Of a DNA stretch of 38,462 nt, positions 7,155 to 15,394 are shown one piece after another. Below the pieces are notes generated by a model, which saw only the letters and a program-made list of their open reading frames with translations, had not been told where the DNA came from and did not search any database. Source of the DNA: Clostridiaceae bacterium. Its GTDB lineage: Bacteria; Bacillota; Clostridia; Lachnospirales; Lachnospiraceae. The stretch's first letter is position 1, and every line of letters starts with the position of its first letter. Position numbers and translations under genes: made by a program. The stretch spans positions 1 through 38,462 of the forward strand of contig CAJTGE010000039.1 in assembly GCA_910575795.1 (NCBI GenBank), read 5' to 3'.

Positions 7155-7304
7155 TGAACTCCCGGAGTCTCGCCGAGCCTGCCTTTGCGGCTGATTTTCT
7201 GACGGATGCACCCAAATTTAATCAACTTACTCCTCATAAATTTGTGCACATCCGGCAAAAAATCATCTCACAGCATCAGACGCGGCAAGATTCCGGGAGT
7301 ACAT
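7155..7304. repeat. Long palindromic element B, 3' of ugd
   Basis: The outer arms pair the actcccgga region (from 7158) with ttccgggagt (7291-7300). A long inner stem pairs 7192-7220 with 7237-7265 with few mismatches, leaving a 16-nt loop. It starts 10 bp past the ugd stop codon (7314) on the minus strand. It could act as a transcript-end hairpin, but it lacks a T-run. The general design matches elements A and C. Confidence 0.7.
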
Positions 7305-7313
7305 AAATGCCTT

Positions 7314-8687
7314 TCAGGCAAAGATTTCTTCCTGTCTGCCTCTTTCATCCCTGCCGATCACCGGGCGCGCGCCAATCTGGTAATATTCCAGGCCGTACCG
7401 GGCAATCCGCTTCGGGCTGTACTGATTTCTTCCGTCAAAAATAACCGGCTCGCGAAGCCGGGCCTTAATCTCATAAAAATCAGGGCTCCTGAACTCCTTC
7501 CACTCCGTAACCAGCACCAGGGCGTCCGCCCCCTTAAGCGCCTCATACTTGGTGTCGCAGTAGGTCACGCGATCATTTCCCTTTAAGTAAAATTCCTTTG
7601 CATCCGCCATGGCCTTGGGATCATATGCCTGCACCGCCGCGCCCGCCGCCGTCAGCTCAGAGATGATCGTCAGCGCCGCCGCCTCGCGCATATCGTCCGT
7701 ATCCGGCTTAAACGCAAGCCCCCAGATGGCAAAGCATTTTCCCGACAGATCTTCCCCGAAACGCCCGGTGATCTTCTCCACCAGCACCCGTTTCTGCGCC
7801 TGGTTCACGTCCTCCACGGCCTGCAAAAGCCTTGTATGGTAGCCGTACTGGCCCGCGGTGCGGATCAGCGCCTTCACATCCTTGGGGAAGCAGCTTCCGC
7901 CGTACCCGCAGCCCGGGTAAATAAAGGAATAGCCGATCCGCCTGTCGCTGCCAATGCCCATCCTCACCTTATTCACATCCGCGCCCACGCGCTCACAGAT
8001 ATTGGAAATCTCATTCATAAACGAGATCTTCGTGGCAAGCATGCAGTTTGCCGCATACTTCGTCATCTCCGCGCTGGCCACGTCCATGACAATAAAATTT
8101 TCAGTATTCATCACATACGGCTTATAGAGCTCTTTCATCAGCTCCGCCGCGTCCTCGCTGTCCGCGCCGATCACGATGCGGTCCGGCTTTAAGCAGTCGC
8201 TTACCGCCGATCCCTCTTTCAAAAACTCCGGATTGGAGATCACGTCAAACGTCAGATCCGAGCCGCGCCTGTCAAGCTCTTCCTGTACCGCCTCCCGCAC
8301 CGCCGCGGCCGTCCCCACCGGAACCGTTGATTTATCAACCACATACATGTGGCGCGCCATATAACGGCCGATGTCCTTTGCCACAGCCGTCACGTACTGC
8401 AGATCCGCGCTCCCGTCCTCGCCCATCGGCGTCCCCACCGCGATAAAGCAAATCTCGCACTGCTCCAGCGCTTCCTCAATGCCTGTCGTAAAGCGCAGAT
8501 GTCCCTGCTTCCGGTTCCTCGCCACCATATCCGCAAGACCCGGCTCAAAAATGGGGATGATCCCATTGTTTAAATTCTCAATCTTTTTCTCATCCACATC
8601 CACACACCAGATTTTATTGCCCATCTCCGAAAAACACGCGCCTGTCACGAGGCCCACATATCCGGTTCCAATCACTGCGATTCTCAT
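7314..8687 (-). CDS. ugd: UDP-glucose 6-dehydrogenase
   Basis: 457 residues, the normal length. It oxidises UDP-glucose to UDP-glucuronate with two NAD+ in the cytoplasm, supplying surface polysaccharide synthesis. The Rossmann motif MRIAVIGTGYVGLVTGACFS opens the protein. The catalytic region has the conserved YGGSCFPKD near residue 260 with the active-site Cys, and the C-terminal domain has WGLAFKPDTDDMREA near 320. The start ATG at 8687 follows GAGGAGAG. It is monocistronic here, with palindromic elements on both sides. A UDP-ManNAc-type dehydrogenase is less likely given the FPKD and AFKP motif context. Confidence 0.93.
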   Translation of the reverse strand: MRIAVIGTGYVGLVTGACFSEMGNKIWCVDVDEKKIENLNNGIIPIFEPGLADMVARNRKQGHLRFTTGIEEALEQCEICFIAVGTPMGEDGSADLQYVTAVAKDIGRYMARHMYVVDKSTVPVGTAAAVREAVQEELDRRGSDLTFDVISNPEFLKEGSAVSDCLKPDRIVIGADSEDAAELMKELYKPYVMNTENFIVMDVASAEMTKYAANCMLATKISFMNEISNICERVGADVNKVRMGIGSDRRIGYSFIYPGCGYGGSCFPKDVKALIRTAGQYGYHTRLLQAVEDVNQAQKRVLVEKITGRFGEDLSGKCFAIWGLAFKPDTDDMREAAALTIISELTAAGAAVQAYDPKAMADAKEFYLKGNDRVTYCDTKYEALKGADALVLVTEWKEFRSPDFYEIKARLREPVIFDGRNQYSPKRIARYGLEYYQIGARPVIGRDERGRQEEIFA

Positions 8688-8885
8688 ACCAATCTCTCCT
8701 CTTTATGTTAAACGCATCTCCGGCGCGGCTGTTCTGGCTGCATGTCAGAATATGGTATGAGCCATACAGCGCCTTTCCGGTATATGCATAAACTCCAGTT
8801 GGAATATCGGCGGGTTTGGGGGAAACATAAGGGATTGAATTTATGGCTCCTGCCCGCATGCTGCATTGGCAGCAAACTGTTCTTA

Positions 8886-9041
8886 GGAACTGTTAAGAAA
8901 TAACTTTTCAATAGTGCGCAGGATTTTTCTTCGGGAGTGCCACTCAAAAATCAGGCGCATAGTGGGCTATGTAACTGATTTTTGAGTGGTACTATCGGAG
9001 AAAAAAACAAGCAATATGAAAAGTTATTTTTTGACAGTTCC
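8886..9041. repeat. Long palindromic element C, between oppF and ugd
   Basis: Outer arms at 8886-8909 and 9018-9041 are complementary at 21 of 24 positions. Inner arms gtgccactcaaaaatcag (8938-8955) and ctgatttttgagtggtac (8976-8993) pair almost perfectly. The loop gcgcatagtgggctatgtaa (8956-8975) shares its gcgca-gtgggcta-gt-aa core with element A. It lies between the oppF terminator and ugd. No coding potential is seen in 8688-9059 besides this element. Confidence 0.75.
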
Positions 9042-9059
9042 TTACACAGATCCGCGCAT

Positions 9060-9098
9060 AAAAAACCGCCGGAACCTGCAAAATCCATCCCGGCGGCC
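9060..9098 (-). terminator. Terminator of the pepP-opp operon
   Basis: On the minus strand a CCGCCGG / CCGGCGG hairpin (arms 9090-9096 and 9066-9072) is followed by six T. It lies 34 bp past the oppF stop codon at 9132. Confidence 0.8.
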
Positions 9099-9131
9099 TT
9101 TTCACAAACCTTAAAGAGTATACTGATTCCC

Positions 9132-10106
9132 CTAACCAACCATATGACAGGCCACAAAATGCCCCTTCTTCACCTCCCGCAGCTCCGGAAGCTTTTTCCT
9201 GCACTCCTCCTTTGCATACGGGCACCGCTCCACGAAGCGGCAGCAGTCCGGCGGATTGATCGGGCTGGGGATCTCCCCTTTCACCATAATCCGCTTCCGC
9301 TCCCGCACCAGCCGCGGGTCAGCCACCGGGATTGACGACAGGAGCACCTGTGTATACGGGTGCAGCGGGTTCATATACAGTTCCTCCGCGTCCGCAAACT
9401 CCACCATGGTTCCCAGATACATCACGATCACGCGGTCCGAGATATACTTGACCACGCTCAGATCATGCGCGATGAAGAGGTACGTCAGCCCCAGCTCCTC
9501 CTGCAGCTCTTTCAGCATATTTAACACCTGCGCCTGGATCGACACGTCCAGGGCCGAGATCGGCTCGTCACAGATGATGAATTCCGGTTCCACGGCCAGG
9601 GCGCGGGCAATGCCGATGCGCTGCTTCTGGCCGCCGGAAAACTCATGCGGGAAGCGCGACATGTGATCCCGGTTTAAGCCCACGCGCCGGAGCATGGCCT
9701 CCACCTTCGCGTCCAGATCCGAATCCGTGGCCAGGCCGTGCAGCTTCATACCCGCCCCCACGATATCCTTGACCGTCATGCGCGGGTTTAAGGACGAATG
9801 GGGATTCTGGAAAATCATCTGCACGTTTTTGCGGAACTGCTTTTCCTCCTCCCGGTTATACGAAAAGATGTCCTTTCCCTTATAAGTAATGCGCCCCGCG
9901 GCCGGCTGGTAGAGCTTTACAAGGCACCGGCCGGTGGTCGATTTGCCGCAGCCGCTCTCCCCCATCAGTCCCAGAGTTTCCCCTTTATAGATCGTGAAAT
10001 TCACGTGATCCACGGCCTTTAAGATCTTCCCTCTGGCGATGTGGAAATACTGGCAGAGATCCTCTGCCTGAAAAAGCGGCTCGTTTCGTGCGATTTGCCT
10101 GCTCAT
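9132..10106 (-). CDS. oppF: Oligopeptide ABC transporter ATP-binding protein OppF
   Basis: 324 residues. It drives peptide import with OppD. Walker A is GESGCGKST (near residue 54), the ABC signature is FSGGQKQRIGIARAL (near 160), and Walker B is FIICDEPISALD (near 180). The C-terminal oligopeptide/dipeptide extension has clustered Cys residues (CCRFVERCPYAKEEC) as is usual in this family. Its ATG overlaps the oppD stop by 4 nt (ATGA), indicating translational coupling. It is the last gene of the operon, before a strong terminator. The gene itself looks intact although upstream members are damaged. Confidence 0.93.
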   Translation of the reverse strand: MSRQIARNEPLFQAEDLCQYFHIARGKILKAVDHVNFTIYKGETLGLMGESGCGKSTTGRCLVKLYQPAAGRITYKGKDIFSYNREEEKQFRKNVQMIFQNPHSSLNPRMTVKDIVGAGMKLHGLATDSDLDAKVEAMLRRVGLNRDHMSRFPHEFSGGQKQRIGIARALAVEPEFIICDEPISALDVSIQAQVLNMLKELQEELGLTYLFIAHDLSVVKYISDRVIVMYLGTMVEFADAEELYMNPLHPYTQVLLSSIPVADPRLVRERKRIMVKGEIPSPINPPDCCRFVERCPYAKEECRKKLPELREVKKGHFVACHMVG

Positions 10107-11248
10107 GCCCGGACCTCCTCCCTTGACTGGCTCGTTTCACCTGTACGCTTCATCCCATTTGTACGGCTCGTGTCATTTGCGGCGGCCGTGTCATCAGTCC
10201 TGTCCGCCCCGTTTATCCCGCCGGTTCCATCCGCGCGGCCCGCCCCGCGCTTCATGATATCCACTTTGGGCGCGTACTCGTGGCGCAGCCAGCAGGCGCA
10301 CATGTGTTCCTCTGAAATCTGATAATTTTCCGGCTGCTTCTCATAGCAGATCTGCATCGCGAATTCACAGCGGGCCGCAAAGGGGCAGCCCGCAGGCGGC
10401 GCGAACAGATCCGGCGGCGTTCCGTCAATGGGAACCAGCTTCTGATCCTTGGACGTGTCCAGGGTCGCGATAGATTTGATAAGCCCCGCCGTATAGGGGT
10501 GGGCTGTCTCGTAAAAGATCTCCTCCACCGTGCCTTTTTCGGCCACCTTTCCCCCGTACATGACGAGCACGCGGTCGCACATCTTGGCGATCACACCCAG
10601 ATCGTGGGTGATGAGGATAATCGAGGTATTCATCTGCCTGCGCAGATCCATCAGGAGATCCAGGATCTGCGCCTCGATCGTCACGTCCAGGGAGGTGGTC
10701 GGCTCGTCCGCGATAATGATGCTCGGCTTGCCGACGAGCGCGATGGCGATCATGACGCGCTGCTTCATGCCGCCCGACAGCTCGTGCGGATACTGCTTGT
10801 AGCGCCGCTCCGGCTCATTGATGCCCACCAGCTTTAAGATCTCCAGCGTTCGCTCCCGCACCTCTTTTTTGGAAATGCCCTCCCGCCCCACAAAGATCTC
10901 CTCGATCTGCTTTCCGATGGTCATGGTGGGGTTTAAGGACGTCATGGGATCCTGGAAAATGAAGCCGATCTCCATGCCGCGGATTTTGCGCATCTCCCGG
11001 TCGGACTTGGCCGTGATCTCTTCTCCCCTGTATTTGATCGATCCTCCCGCAAAGAAGCCCGGCGGCTCGGGGTTCAGCCGCAGAATGCACTGGGAGGTCA
11101 CGCTTTTTCCGCAGCCGCTCTCCCCCACAATCCCGAGAATCTCCCCCTCGCGGACATTGAAGCTCACGTCGCGGACGGACTTGACCACGCCGCCGTAAGT
11201 GCGGAAGGAAAACTCCAGGTTTTTAATCTCTAAAATGTTATTTGCCAT
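10103..11248 (-). CDS. oppD: Oligopeptide ABC transporter ATP-binding protein OppD
   Basis: 381 residues from ATG 11248 (MANNILEIKNLEF), preceded by AAGGAGGGAGCAGAAAGA. A longer frame upstream overlaps the end of oppC and is not used. Walker A is GESGCGKSVT, the signature is LSGGMKQRVMIAIAL, and Walker B is SIIIADEPTTSLD. The C-terminal peptide-transporter extension has the usual Cys motif (CPFAARCEFAMQIC). After the normal end (about residue 332) there is an unusual tail of roughly 48 low-complexity residues rich in G, T, D, N and R (GTGGINGADRTDDTAAAND and similar), which looks like an expanded degenerate repeat. The neighbours oppC and oppF show it to be part of the peptide uptake operon. 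Confidence 0.92.
   Translation of the reverse strand: MANNILEIKNLEFSFRTYGGVVKSVRDVSFNVREGEILGIVGESGCGKSVTSQCILRLNPEPPGFFAGGSIKYRGEEITAKSDREMRKIRGMEIGFIFQDPMTSLNPTMTIGKQIEEIFVGREGISKKEVRERTLEILKLVGINEPERRYKQYPHELSGGMKQRVMIAIALVGKPSIIIADEPTTSLDVTIEAQILDLLMDLRRQMNTSIILITHDLGVIAKMCDRVLVMYGGKVAEKGTVEEIFYETAHPYTAGLIKSIATLDTSKDQKLVPIDGTPPDLFAPPAGCPFAARCEFAMQICYEKQPENYQISEEHMCACWLRHEYAPKVDIMKRGAGRADGTGGINGADRTDDTAAANDTSRTNGMKRTGETSQSREEVRA
10110..10250 (-). repeat. Degenerate tandem-repeat tail in oppD
   Basis: The last part of oppD encodes repeated units resembling R-T-(D/N)-(D/G)-T/M spaced about 8-10 residues apart, with recurring gtac/gctcgt and ctgt-cgcc blocks at the DNA level. It extends the protein beyond the usual OppD end. 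Copy-number variation between strains is plausible but not shown. Confidence 0.35.
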
Positions 11249-11264
11249 TCTTTCTGCTCCCTCC

Positions 11265-12172
11265 TTACTCTGTGCCGCGCAGCCTCGGATCAAAGGCGTC
11301 GCGCAGTCCGTTGCCAAGCTGGTTGAGCGCCAGCACCGTGGTGCAGATAAAAAACGCCGGCACGTACAGCATATGGGGAGCCACCTTCAGCATTCTCGTG
11401 CCCTCCTTGGCGAGACCCCCCCCCAGCTTGCCTGCGGCGGGGAAATGCCGAGCCCGATGTAGCTTAAGAACGCCTCCTGGAAGATCGCGCTGGGAATGGC
11501 CATGGCGAGCTGCGTGATCAGAAGGCCCATGATGTTGGGGACAATCTCACGCATGATGATCGTAAATACCGGCTCGCCCATCACGCGAGCCGCGAGCACG
11601 AATTCCTGTTCCTTTAGGCGGAACACCTCGCCCCTTGTGAAATGGCAGGTCCCGGTCCAGCCCACGATGACCATGGCGATCACCAGGCTCTGCACGCCGG
11701 ATCCCAAGACCACCATCACCAGAATACAGACGATCAGGGACGGGATGCCGTAAATAACGTCAATCATGCGCATCACGATCATATCGAGCTTCCCGCCGTA
11801 ATACCCGCAGAAGCCCCCTAAGACCGTACCGATCACGGTGTTGAGAACCGCGGCCAGAAGGCCGATCGTGAGCGACACCCGGGCGCCCATCCACACGCGC
11901 ACCCAGAGATCGCGCCCCAGGGAGTCGGTTCCCAGCCAGTGCGCCCCGGAAAAGCCCTGGCTCATGGCGTAGGCGTCCTGCTGGTCAAAGCCGTATTTGC
12001 TGAGCATGGGCGCAAAAATCGCCAGGAACCCGTAGGCGATCAGGAGGATGAGGCTGAAAAACGCGACCTTATTCCCGCGGATCCGCCGCCACGCCTCCTG
12101 CCAGAAAGTCAGGCTGGGCCGGGAAATGGACTCCATCTTTTCCAGATTTTTGCCGACAACTTTCAGTTTTTG
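11265..12172 (-). pseudogene. oppC: oppC, main part: severed from its start and frameshifted
   Basis: This is the inner-membrane permease of the peptide transporter. The segment reads from codons CAA AAA (12172) through LKVVGKNLEKMESISRPSLT and five to six membrane spans, with the EAA-type loop near LAARVMGEPVFTIIMREIVP. In a run of nine G (minus strand, 11416-11424) the frame is lost. With seven G it would read ASWGGLAKEGTRMLKVAPHM and on to the normal C-terminus ending PRLRGTE, stop at 11265-11267. The first 20 codons lie 8.3 kb away (20445-20504), separated by the mobile element. The rejoined gene minus 2 G would encode about 321 residues, normal for OppC. A TTG at 12205 inside the element could give a hybrid start, but the frameshift remains. 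Confidence 0.85.
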
Positions 12173-12189
12173 TAAGCTTTTTCCATAAG
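12173..12189. repeat. Left terminal inverted repeat of the element
   Basis: taagctttttccataag aligns with the inverted right end (TAAGACACTTTTTATAAC, minus strand 20438-20421) with a 2-3 nt gap. It marks the element border next to the 6-bp coupling sequence 12167-12172. Confidence 0.6.
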
Positions 12190-12250
12190 TTTCCCCAGTT
12201 TTCAAGGCTTTGCGCTATGCCAACCTCAAAATATGTATCCTTTTTCCTTG

Positions 12251-12264
12251 TTTTTGCCCTTATG
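12251..12264. repeat. Subterminal integrase arm-type repeat, left
   Basis: tttttgcccttatg recurs at 20279-20292 in the same orientation, each about 80-160 bp from an element end and followed by related g-tta/taaca-gggaaa blocks. An inverse copy, cataagggcaaa, lies at 20336-20347. These resemble the arm sites bound by Tn916-type integrases. Confidence 0.5.
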
Positions 12265-12299
12265 GGTAGGTTACAAGGGAAAGTTTTTCTTATTCAGTT

Positions 12300-13598
12300 T
12301 TAATTCATTCCCACAACCTTATCCAAGAGTTTTGCAGATTCCCTCTTTGCCTCCCTTGTAGCGTGTGCATAGACATTTATGGTAGTGCTTACGTCCGAGT
12401 GTCCTAAAAGTTCCTGCACATCTTTTGGCTGCGCCCCGTTTGATAACAGGTTTGTTGTGTAGGTGTGCCTTAATGTGTGGAAGTGGAACCCCTCTAACTC
12501 CGGTACTTTCCTTGCCGCTGTCCGGCAGGCTGTTTCTACGGTGGCTGGAAGTTCCAGACAGCCATCTTCCCTCAGACATACAAAGGAGATTTCCGTATAA
12601 TCCTCCGGCACATCCTCTGCCATTCCCAAGTTGTAATACTCATAATGTACCCGATTTTTCTCTGTAACTTCCCTGTAGAAATTCCTGTGGTAGAGTCCGC
12701 CATACTGCATACGGTTTTTAAGCTGCTGTTTCCTTGCTTTCTTCAGGATGTCAGCGAGGGCGTTCCCAAAATCAACGATCCGCACTTTCTTCCTTTTTGT
12801 CGAGCCGATTTCGTGCTTATGGGTAGCGCCATTGTAGCGGACGCTTCTGCGGACTGTCAGGCATTGTTCCTCAAAGTTGATATCCTGCCAAGTCAGTCCT
12901 GCCACTTCCCCAAGCCTGAGACCTGTGAAATAGGCTATCTGTACAGGTAGGATTGCGTCTTTGCTCCGCTTGCCAAGCTGTGCAATCAGCTTTTGGTACT
13001 GCTCAAATGACAGTGGATTGACTTTGCCGTTATCGGTGTCCGTTTCTTCCGCAAACAAGTCCATATCGTCCTTTTTATGCCTCATGACTACATACTGCAT
13101 GGGATTGAACGTAATGTACTGTTTCGGGAACACCGCAAAGCGGAATGACTGTTGTAATACTGCGGCAAATGACTTTACGTAGTCTTTGGAATATCCTTTG
13201 GAAACAAAATCTTCAATCGTGCCTCCAAAAGACATGATATCCATGAACTGCTGCAAATGCCCCGAAGTAACCGTTTTTAGCTTTCGTCTGCTTACAGGGT
13301 GCTGTTTAATGCGGTTGATCACCTGAAGATAAGTACCGACAGTTCCATTGCTCAATGTTCCTGTCTTTAATTCTTCCTCTGCCCATGTGTCAAGCAACTG
13401 TCCAAGGGTGATATTGTCCGCCTTTGCAATGAATTTCTTGCTTTCGTAATCTTCCATTGCCTGCCTTAACAGCTTTTCCGTTTCGCTTTTGCTTTCTGTT
13501 CCTGCATATTCTTTTTGTACCAGATTTCCACTTGCGTCCTCCACATAGAAGCGGTAGTACCATTTTTTTCCTTTCTTCCGAACTGATCCTTTTGCCAT
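12300..13598 (-). CDS. int: Tyrosine recombinase (integrase) of the mobilizable element
   Basis: 432 residues from ATG 13598 (MAKGSVRKKGKKWYYRFYVE), preceded by AAAGGAG at good spacing; the upstream in-frame Met is not favoured. The N-terminus is an arm-binding domain, followed by a SAM-like core-binding domain and the catalytic domain with Arg in AYFTGLRLGEVAGLTW, HTLRHTYTT (H-x-x-R), LLGHSDVSTTINVYAH and the nucleophile Tyr in NVYAH. It cuts and rejoins the element ends, reading from just inside the left end as in Tn916. It lies immediately next to the terminal repeat. Probably active: no lesion is seen. Confidence 0.93.
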   Translation of the reverse strand: MAKGSVRKKGKKWYYRFYVEDASGNLVQKEYAGTESKSETEKLLRQAMEDYESKKFIAKADNITLGQLLDTWAEEELKTGTLSNGTVGTYLQVINRIKQHPVSRRKLKTVTSGHLQQFMDIMSFGGTIEDFVSKGYSKDYVKSFAAVLQQSFRFAVFPKQYITFNPMQYVVMRHKKDDMDLFAEETDTDNGKVNPLSFEQYQKLIAQLGKRSKDAILPVQIAYFTGLRLGEVAGLTWQDINFEEQCLTVRRSVRYNGATHKHEIGSTKRKKVRIVDFGNALADILKKARKQQLKNRMQYGGLYHRNFYREVTEKNRVHYEYYNLGMAEDVPEDYTEISFVCLREDGCLELPATVETACRTAARKVPELEGFHFHTLRHTYTTNLLSNGAQPKDVQELLGHSDVSTTINVYAHATREAKRESAKLLDKVVGMN

Positions 13599-13700
13599 AA
13601 TCGTTTCTCCTTTCGATAAACGCAACCTTTATTGCGTATGGCAATCGGAACTGATGAAATGCTTTCTGCGTGTAAGTATATCATAACTCCGGCTGCCAAG

Positions 13701-14330
13701 CTATACCGATTCGGATTCTTCCCCCGATACCATAGAAAGAAGATTTGCAAGCCTTATGGTGGCTGTTTCGGGATTTTTGGAATAGAGCCTCACAATATCG
13801 CCCATATCGTTAAACATATTTACGGTGTGGGTGATTTCCCTGAGAAACATAATCTCGTTATATTCCTTATTCGATTCAAACCCCATTGTCTGAGCGAGTG
13901 CGGCATTTTCCGCATTGTCCTTGAAATTCTTGCAGGCAAACTGAAAAGAATCCACGAACAATTCATATTCCTTCAACATCAGCAGCAGTAAATCTTTGGA
14001 AAAATCCGCCTCATCAGGCTTCATATCATAGGGGAGTTTGTTTACGATGGAATTCATCACATCACGAATAAATAATTCCCTATTATCCGTAATGTCCGTT
14101 TGGTATTCCTCCGTTTCCCCTTTCAGCCACTTCACAGACACATGGAGTGCTTCTGAAAGACCTTCCAAGACCAGCTTCTTTGTGTTGTCGATTGTTCCCG
14201 CCTCATAACGCACGATTGTGGAAGTGGCTACCCCCATCTTCTCTGCGACATAAGGCTGGTTTAATCCCAACTCAACCCTCCGCTGTTTTGCCCTGCTACC
14301 GATCAGCTTGCGTAACTCTTTATCTTTCAT
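13701..14330 (-). CDS. XRE/Cro-CI-type repressor of the element
   Basis: 209 residues from ATG 14330 (MKDKELRKLIGSRAKQRRVE), preceded by AGGAGG. An HTH_3 domain covers residues 1-65 (LGLNQPYVAEKMGVATSTIV-RYEAGT). The remaining 140 residues are helical and of unknown role, possibly for dimerisation or sensing. It is divergent from xis, and the shared 175-bp region contains promoters for both directions and palindromic TGCAATATGCAA / GCATTATGC sites that probably are its operators. It likely keeps xis and transfer genes off. Confidence 0.85.
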   Translation of the reverse strand: MKDKELRKLIGSRAKQRRVELGLNQPYVAEKMGVATSTIVRYEAGTIDNTKKLVLEGLSEALHVSVKWLKGETEEYQTDITDNRELFIRDVMNSIVNKLPYDMKPDEADFSKDLLLLMLKEYELFVDSFQFACKNFKDNAENAALAQTMGFESNKEYNEIMFLREITHTVNMFNDMGDIVRLYSKNPETATIRLANLLSMVSGEESESV

Positions 14331-14361
14331 ACTGATACGCCTCCTTTTTCGGTATGGACAA

Positions 14362-14390
14362 AGTATAGCATAGAAAAAGCAATAATGCAA
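14362..14390 (-). promoter_or_regulatory. Promoter of the element repressor
   Basis: On the minus strand: -35 TTGCAT (14385-14390), 17-bp spacer, -10 TATACT (14362-14367). The -35 box lies inside the TGCAATATGCAA palindrome, suggesting autorepression. Confidence 0.65.
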
Positions 14391-14428
14391 TATGCAACTT
14401 AAAAATGATTTTTGAATTGCCATAATGC

Positions 14429-14487
14429 TTGACAAGAGATTATAAAAGCGTTATAGTAAGCGTACTATCGAAATTGCATTATGCAAT
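14429..14487 (+). promoter_or_regulatory. Promoter and operator ahead of xis
   Basis: -35 TTGACA (14429-14434), 17-bp spacer, -10 TATAGT (14452-14457). A perfect palindrome aattgcattatgcaatt follows at 14471-14487 and covers the start of the transcript. Its GCATTATGC core resembles the site over the divergent promoter, so the same XRE repressor probably binds both. Confidence 0.75.
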
Positions 14488-14505
14488 TAAAAGGGAGGTG
14501 AGTTA

Positions 14506-14736
14506 ATGACCAAAACGAAAATTGCACTATCCATTGAAGAAGCTGCCGATTATACGGGTATCGGGAGGAATACCCTGCGAAACCTTGTAGAGTGGGGAAA
14601 ACTACCCGTCCTCAAAGTCGGGAGAAAGGTACTTATCAAAATTGATATACTGGAGAAGTTCATGGAAGTGAACGAGGGGAAGAACCTGCGGGATAAGAAT
14701 GATGTAAAGTCTGTTACAAGAAAATCAGCAGTATAA
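14506..14736 (+). CDS. xis: Excisionase-family DNA-binding protein
   Basis: 76 residues. A MerR-like winged helix of the excisionase type is clear: LSIEEAADYTGIGRNTLRNL, then GKLPVLKVGRKVLIKIDILEKF. It bends DNA at the element ends and directs the integrase toward excision. The start ATG at 14506 follows AAGGGAGG. It is the first rightward gene, controlled by the promoter and operator above. The lysine-rich tail is slightly longer than in the Tn916 protein. Confidence 0.9.
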   Translation: MTKTKIALSIEEAADYTGIGRNTLRNLVEWGKLPVLKVGRKVLIKIDILEKFMEVNEGKNLRDKNDVKSVTRKSAV

Positions 14737-14864
14737 AAGGCGGCTTCTAAGGAAACCGCCCAATGGTATGTATCAGACCGAAGCCATGATATACCTACAC
14801 GCAAATAAATTATATCATGTGCTTCCTTTTGGTACAAGCGGAAATTTTGGGAAAGCGGAAAAAG

Positions 14865-15121
14865 TGAGTTGAAAAAATAAGTTAATTTTGGAACAGCCAA
14901 CTGAAAAAATCAACTTGTTTTGGTATATTCAGTTAAAAAATTCAACAGATGTTTCGGGCGTCATTTTCAATGTGATGTAAGATTGCTGCAAAAATTTAAC
15001 TGACATTTTAGATATTACTTTTTTGCTATCAAGGTTGCACTTTTTACTATCATAAGTGGCAGCACTTTTTGCTATCACAATGATGGCATTCTAAGGCAGA
15101 TGACAGCATTTTTTGCTATCA
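14865..15121. repeat. Iteron-like repeats upstream of the relaxase gene
   Basis: Two groups are present. Around 14865-14945 a motif like caactgaaaaaatcaac occurs three times with variation. At 15016-15121 TTTTTGCTATCA occurs three times exactly and once as TTTTTACTATCA. The segment is noncoding and lies between xis and the oriT-like hairpins. It may be a binding region for relaxosome or replication proteins; this is inference. Confidence 0.5.
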
Positions 15122-15199
15122 TGGCGGCTGATTTTACCGGCATAATCCGAACAGTTTCAAGAGAATATTACCTTCTCTTAAAGCCCTCGGCGTTTGAGA

Positions 15200-15302
15200 G
15201 CGAAATACACCCATTGCACAAACTTCGTTTATGCAATGGGGATTTCGCCCTTGCAGGGAGCAAATTCACGCAAGCGTGAATTACAAATGCTGCTGCATTT
15301 GT
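15200..15302. other. Probable origin of transfer (oriT)
   Basis: Three hairpins follow one another: 15200-15248 (gcgaaat and cccattgca paired with tgcaatggg and atttcgc), 15263-15282 (aattcacgc aa gcgtgaatt, perfect) and 15283-15302 (acaaatgc tgct gcatttgt, perfect). The first ends in ttcgcccttgc, which resembles the nic core of MobQ-type oriTs (the G-C-G-C-C-C-T-T region). It lies 93 bp ahead of the relaxase gene, the usual place for oriT. The nick site is not proven. Confidence 0.5.
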
Positions 15303-15394
15303 GAGAACCGCCGCCCTCTCCGCTTTCGCGCATCCGCTACTGCCATTTGCAGGAGGGAGGACAAAGCACAATACAAAGGCATTCATTTATCCGC

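Noticed and set aside
5811..9041. Elements A, B and C as simple rho-independent terminators
   Set aside because: None has a T-tract after the stem, and the opp operon already has a standard terminator at 9060-9098.
14331..14435. Upstream extension of the element repressor to 14435
   Set aside because: The extension crosses the divergent promoters and operators; ATG 14330 has AGGAGG and starts a proper helix-turn-helix domain.
15016..15121. CRISPR-like array
   Set aside because: The repeats are only 12 bp, spacing is irregular, and no cas genes are present.
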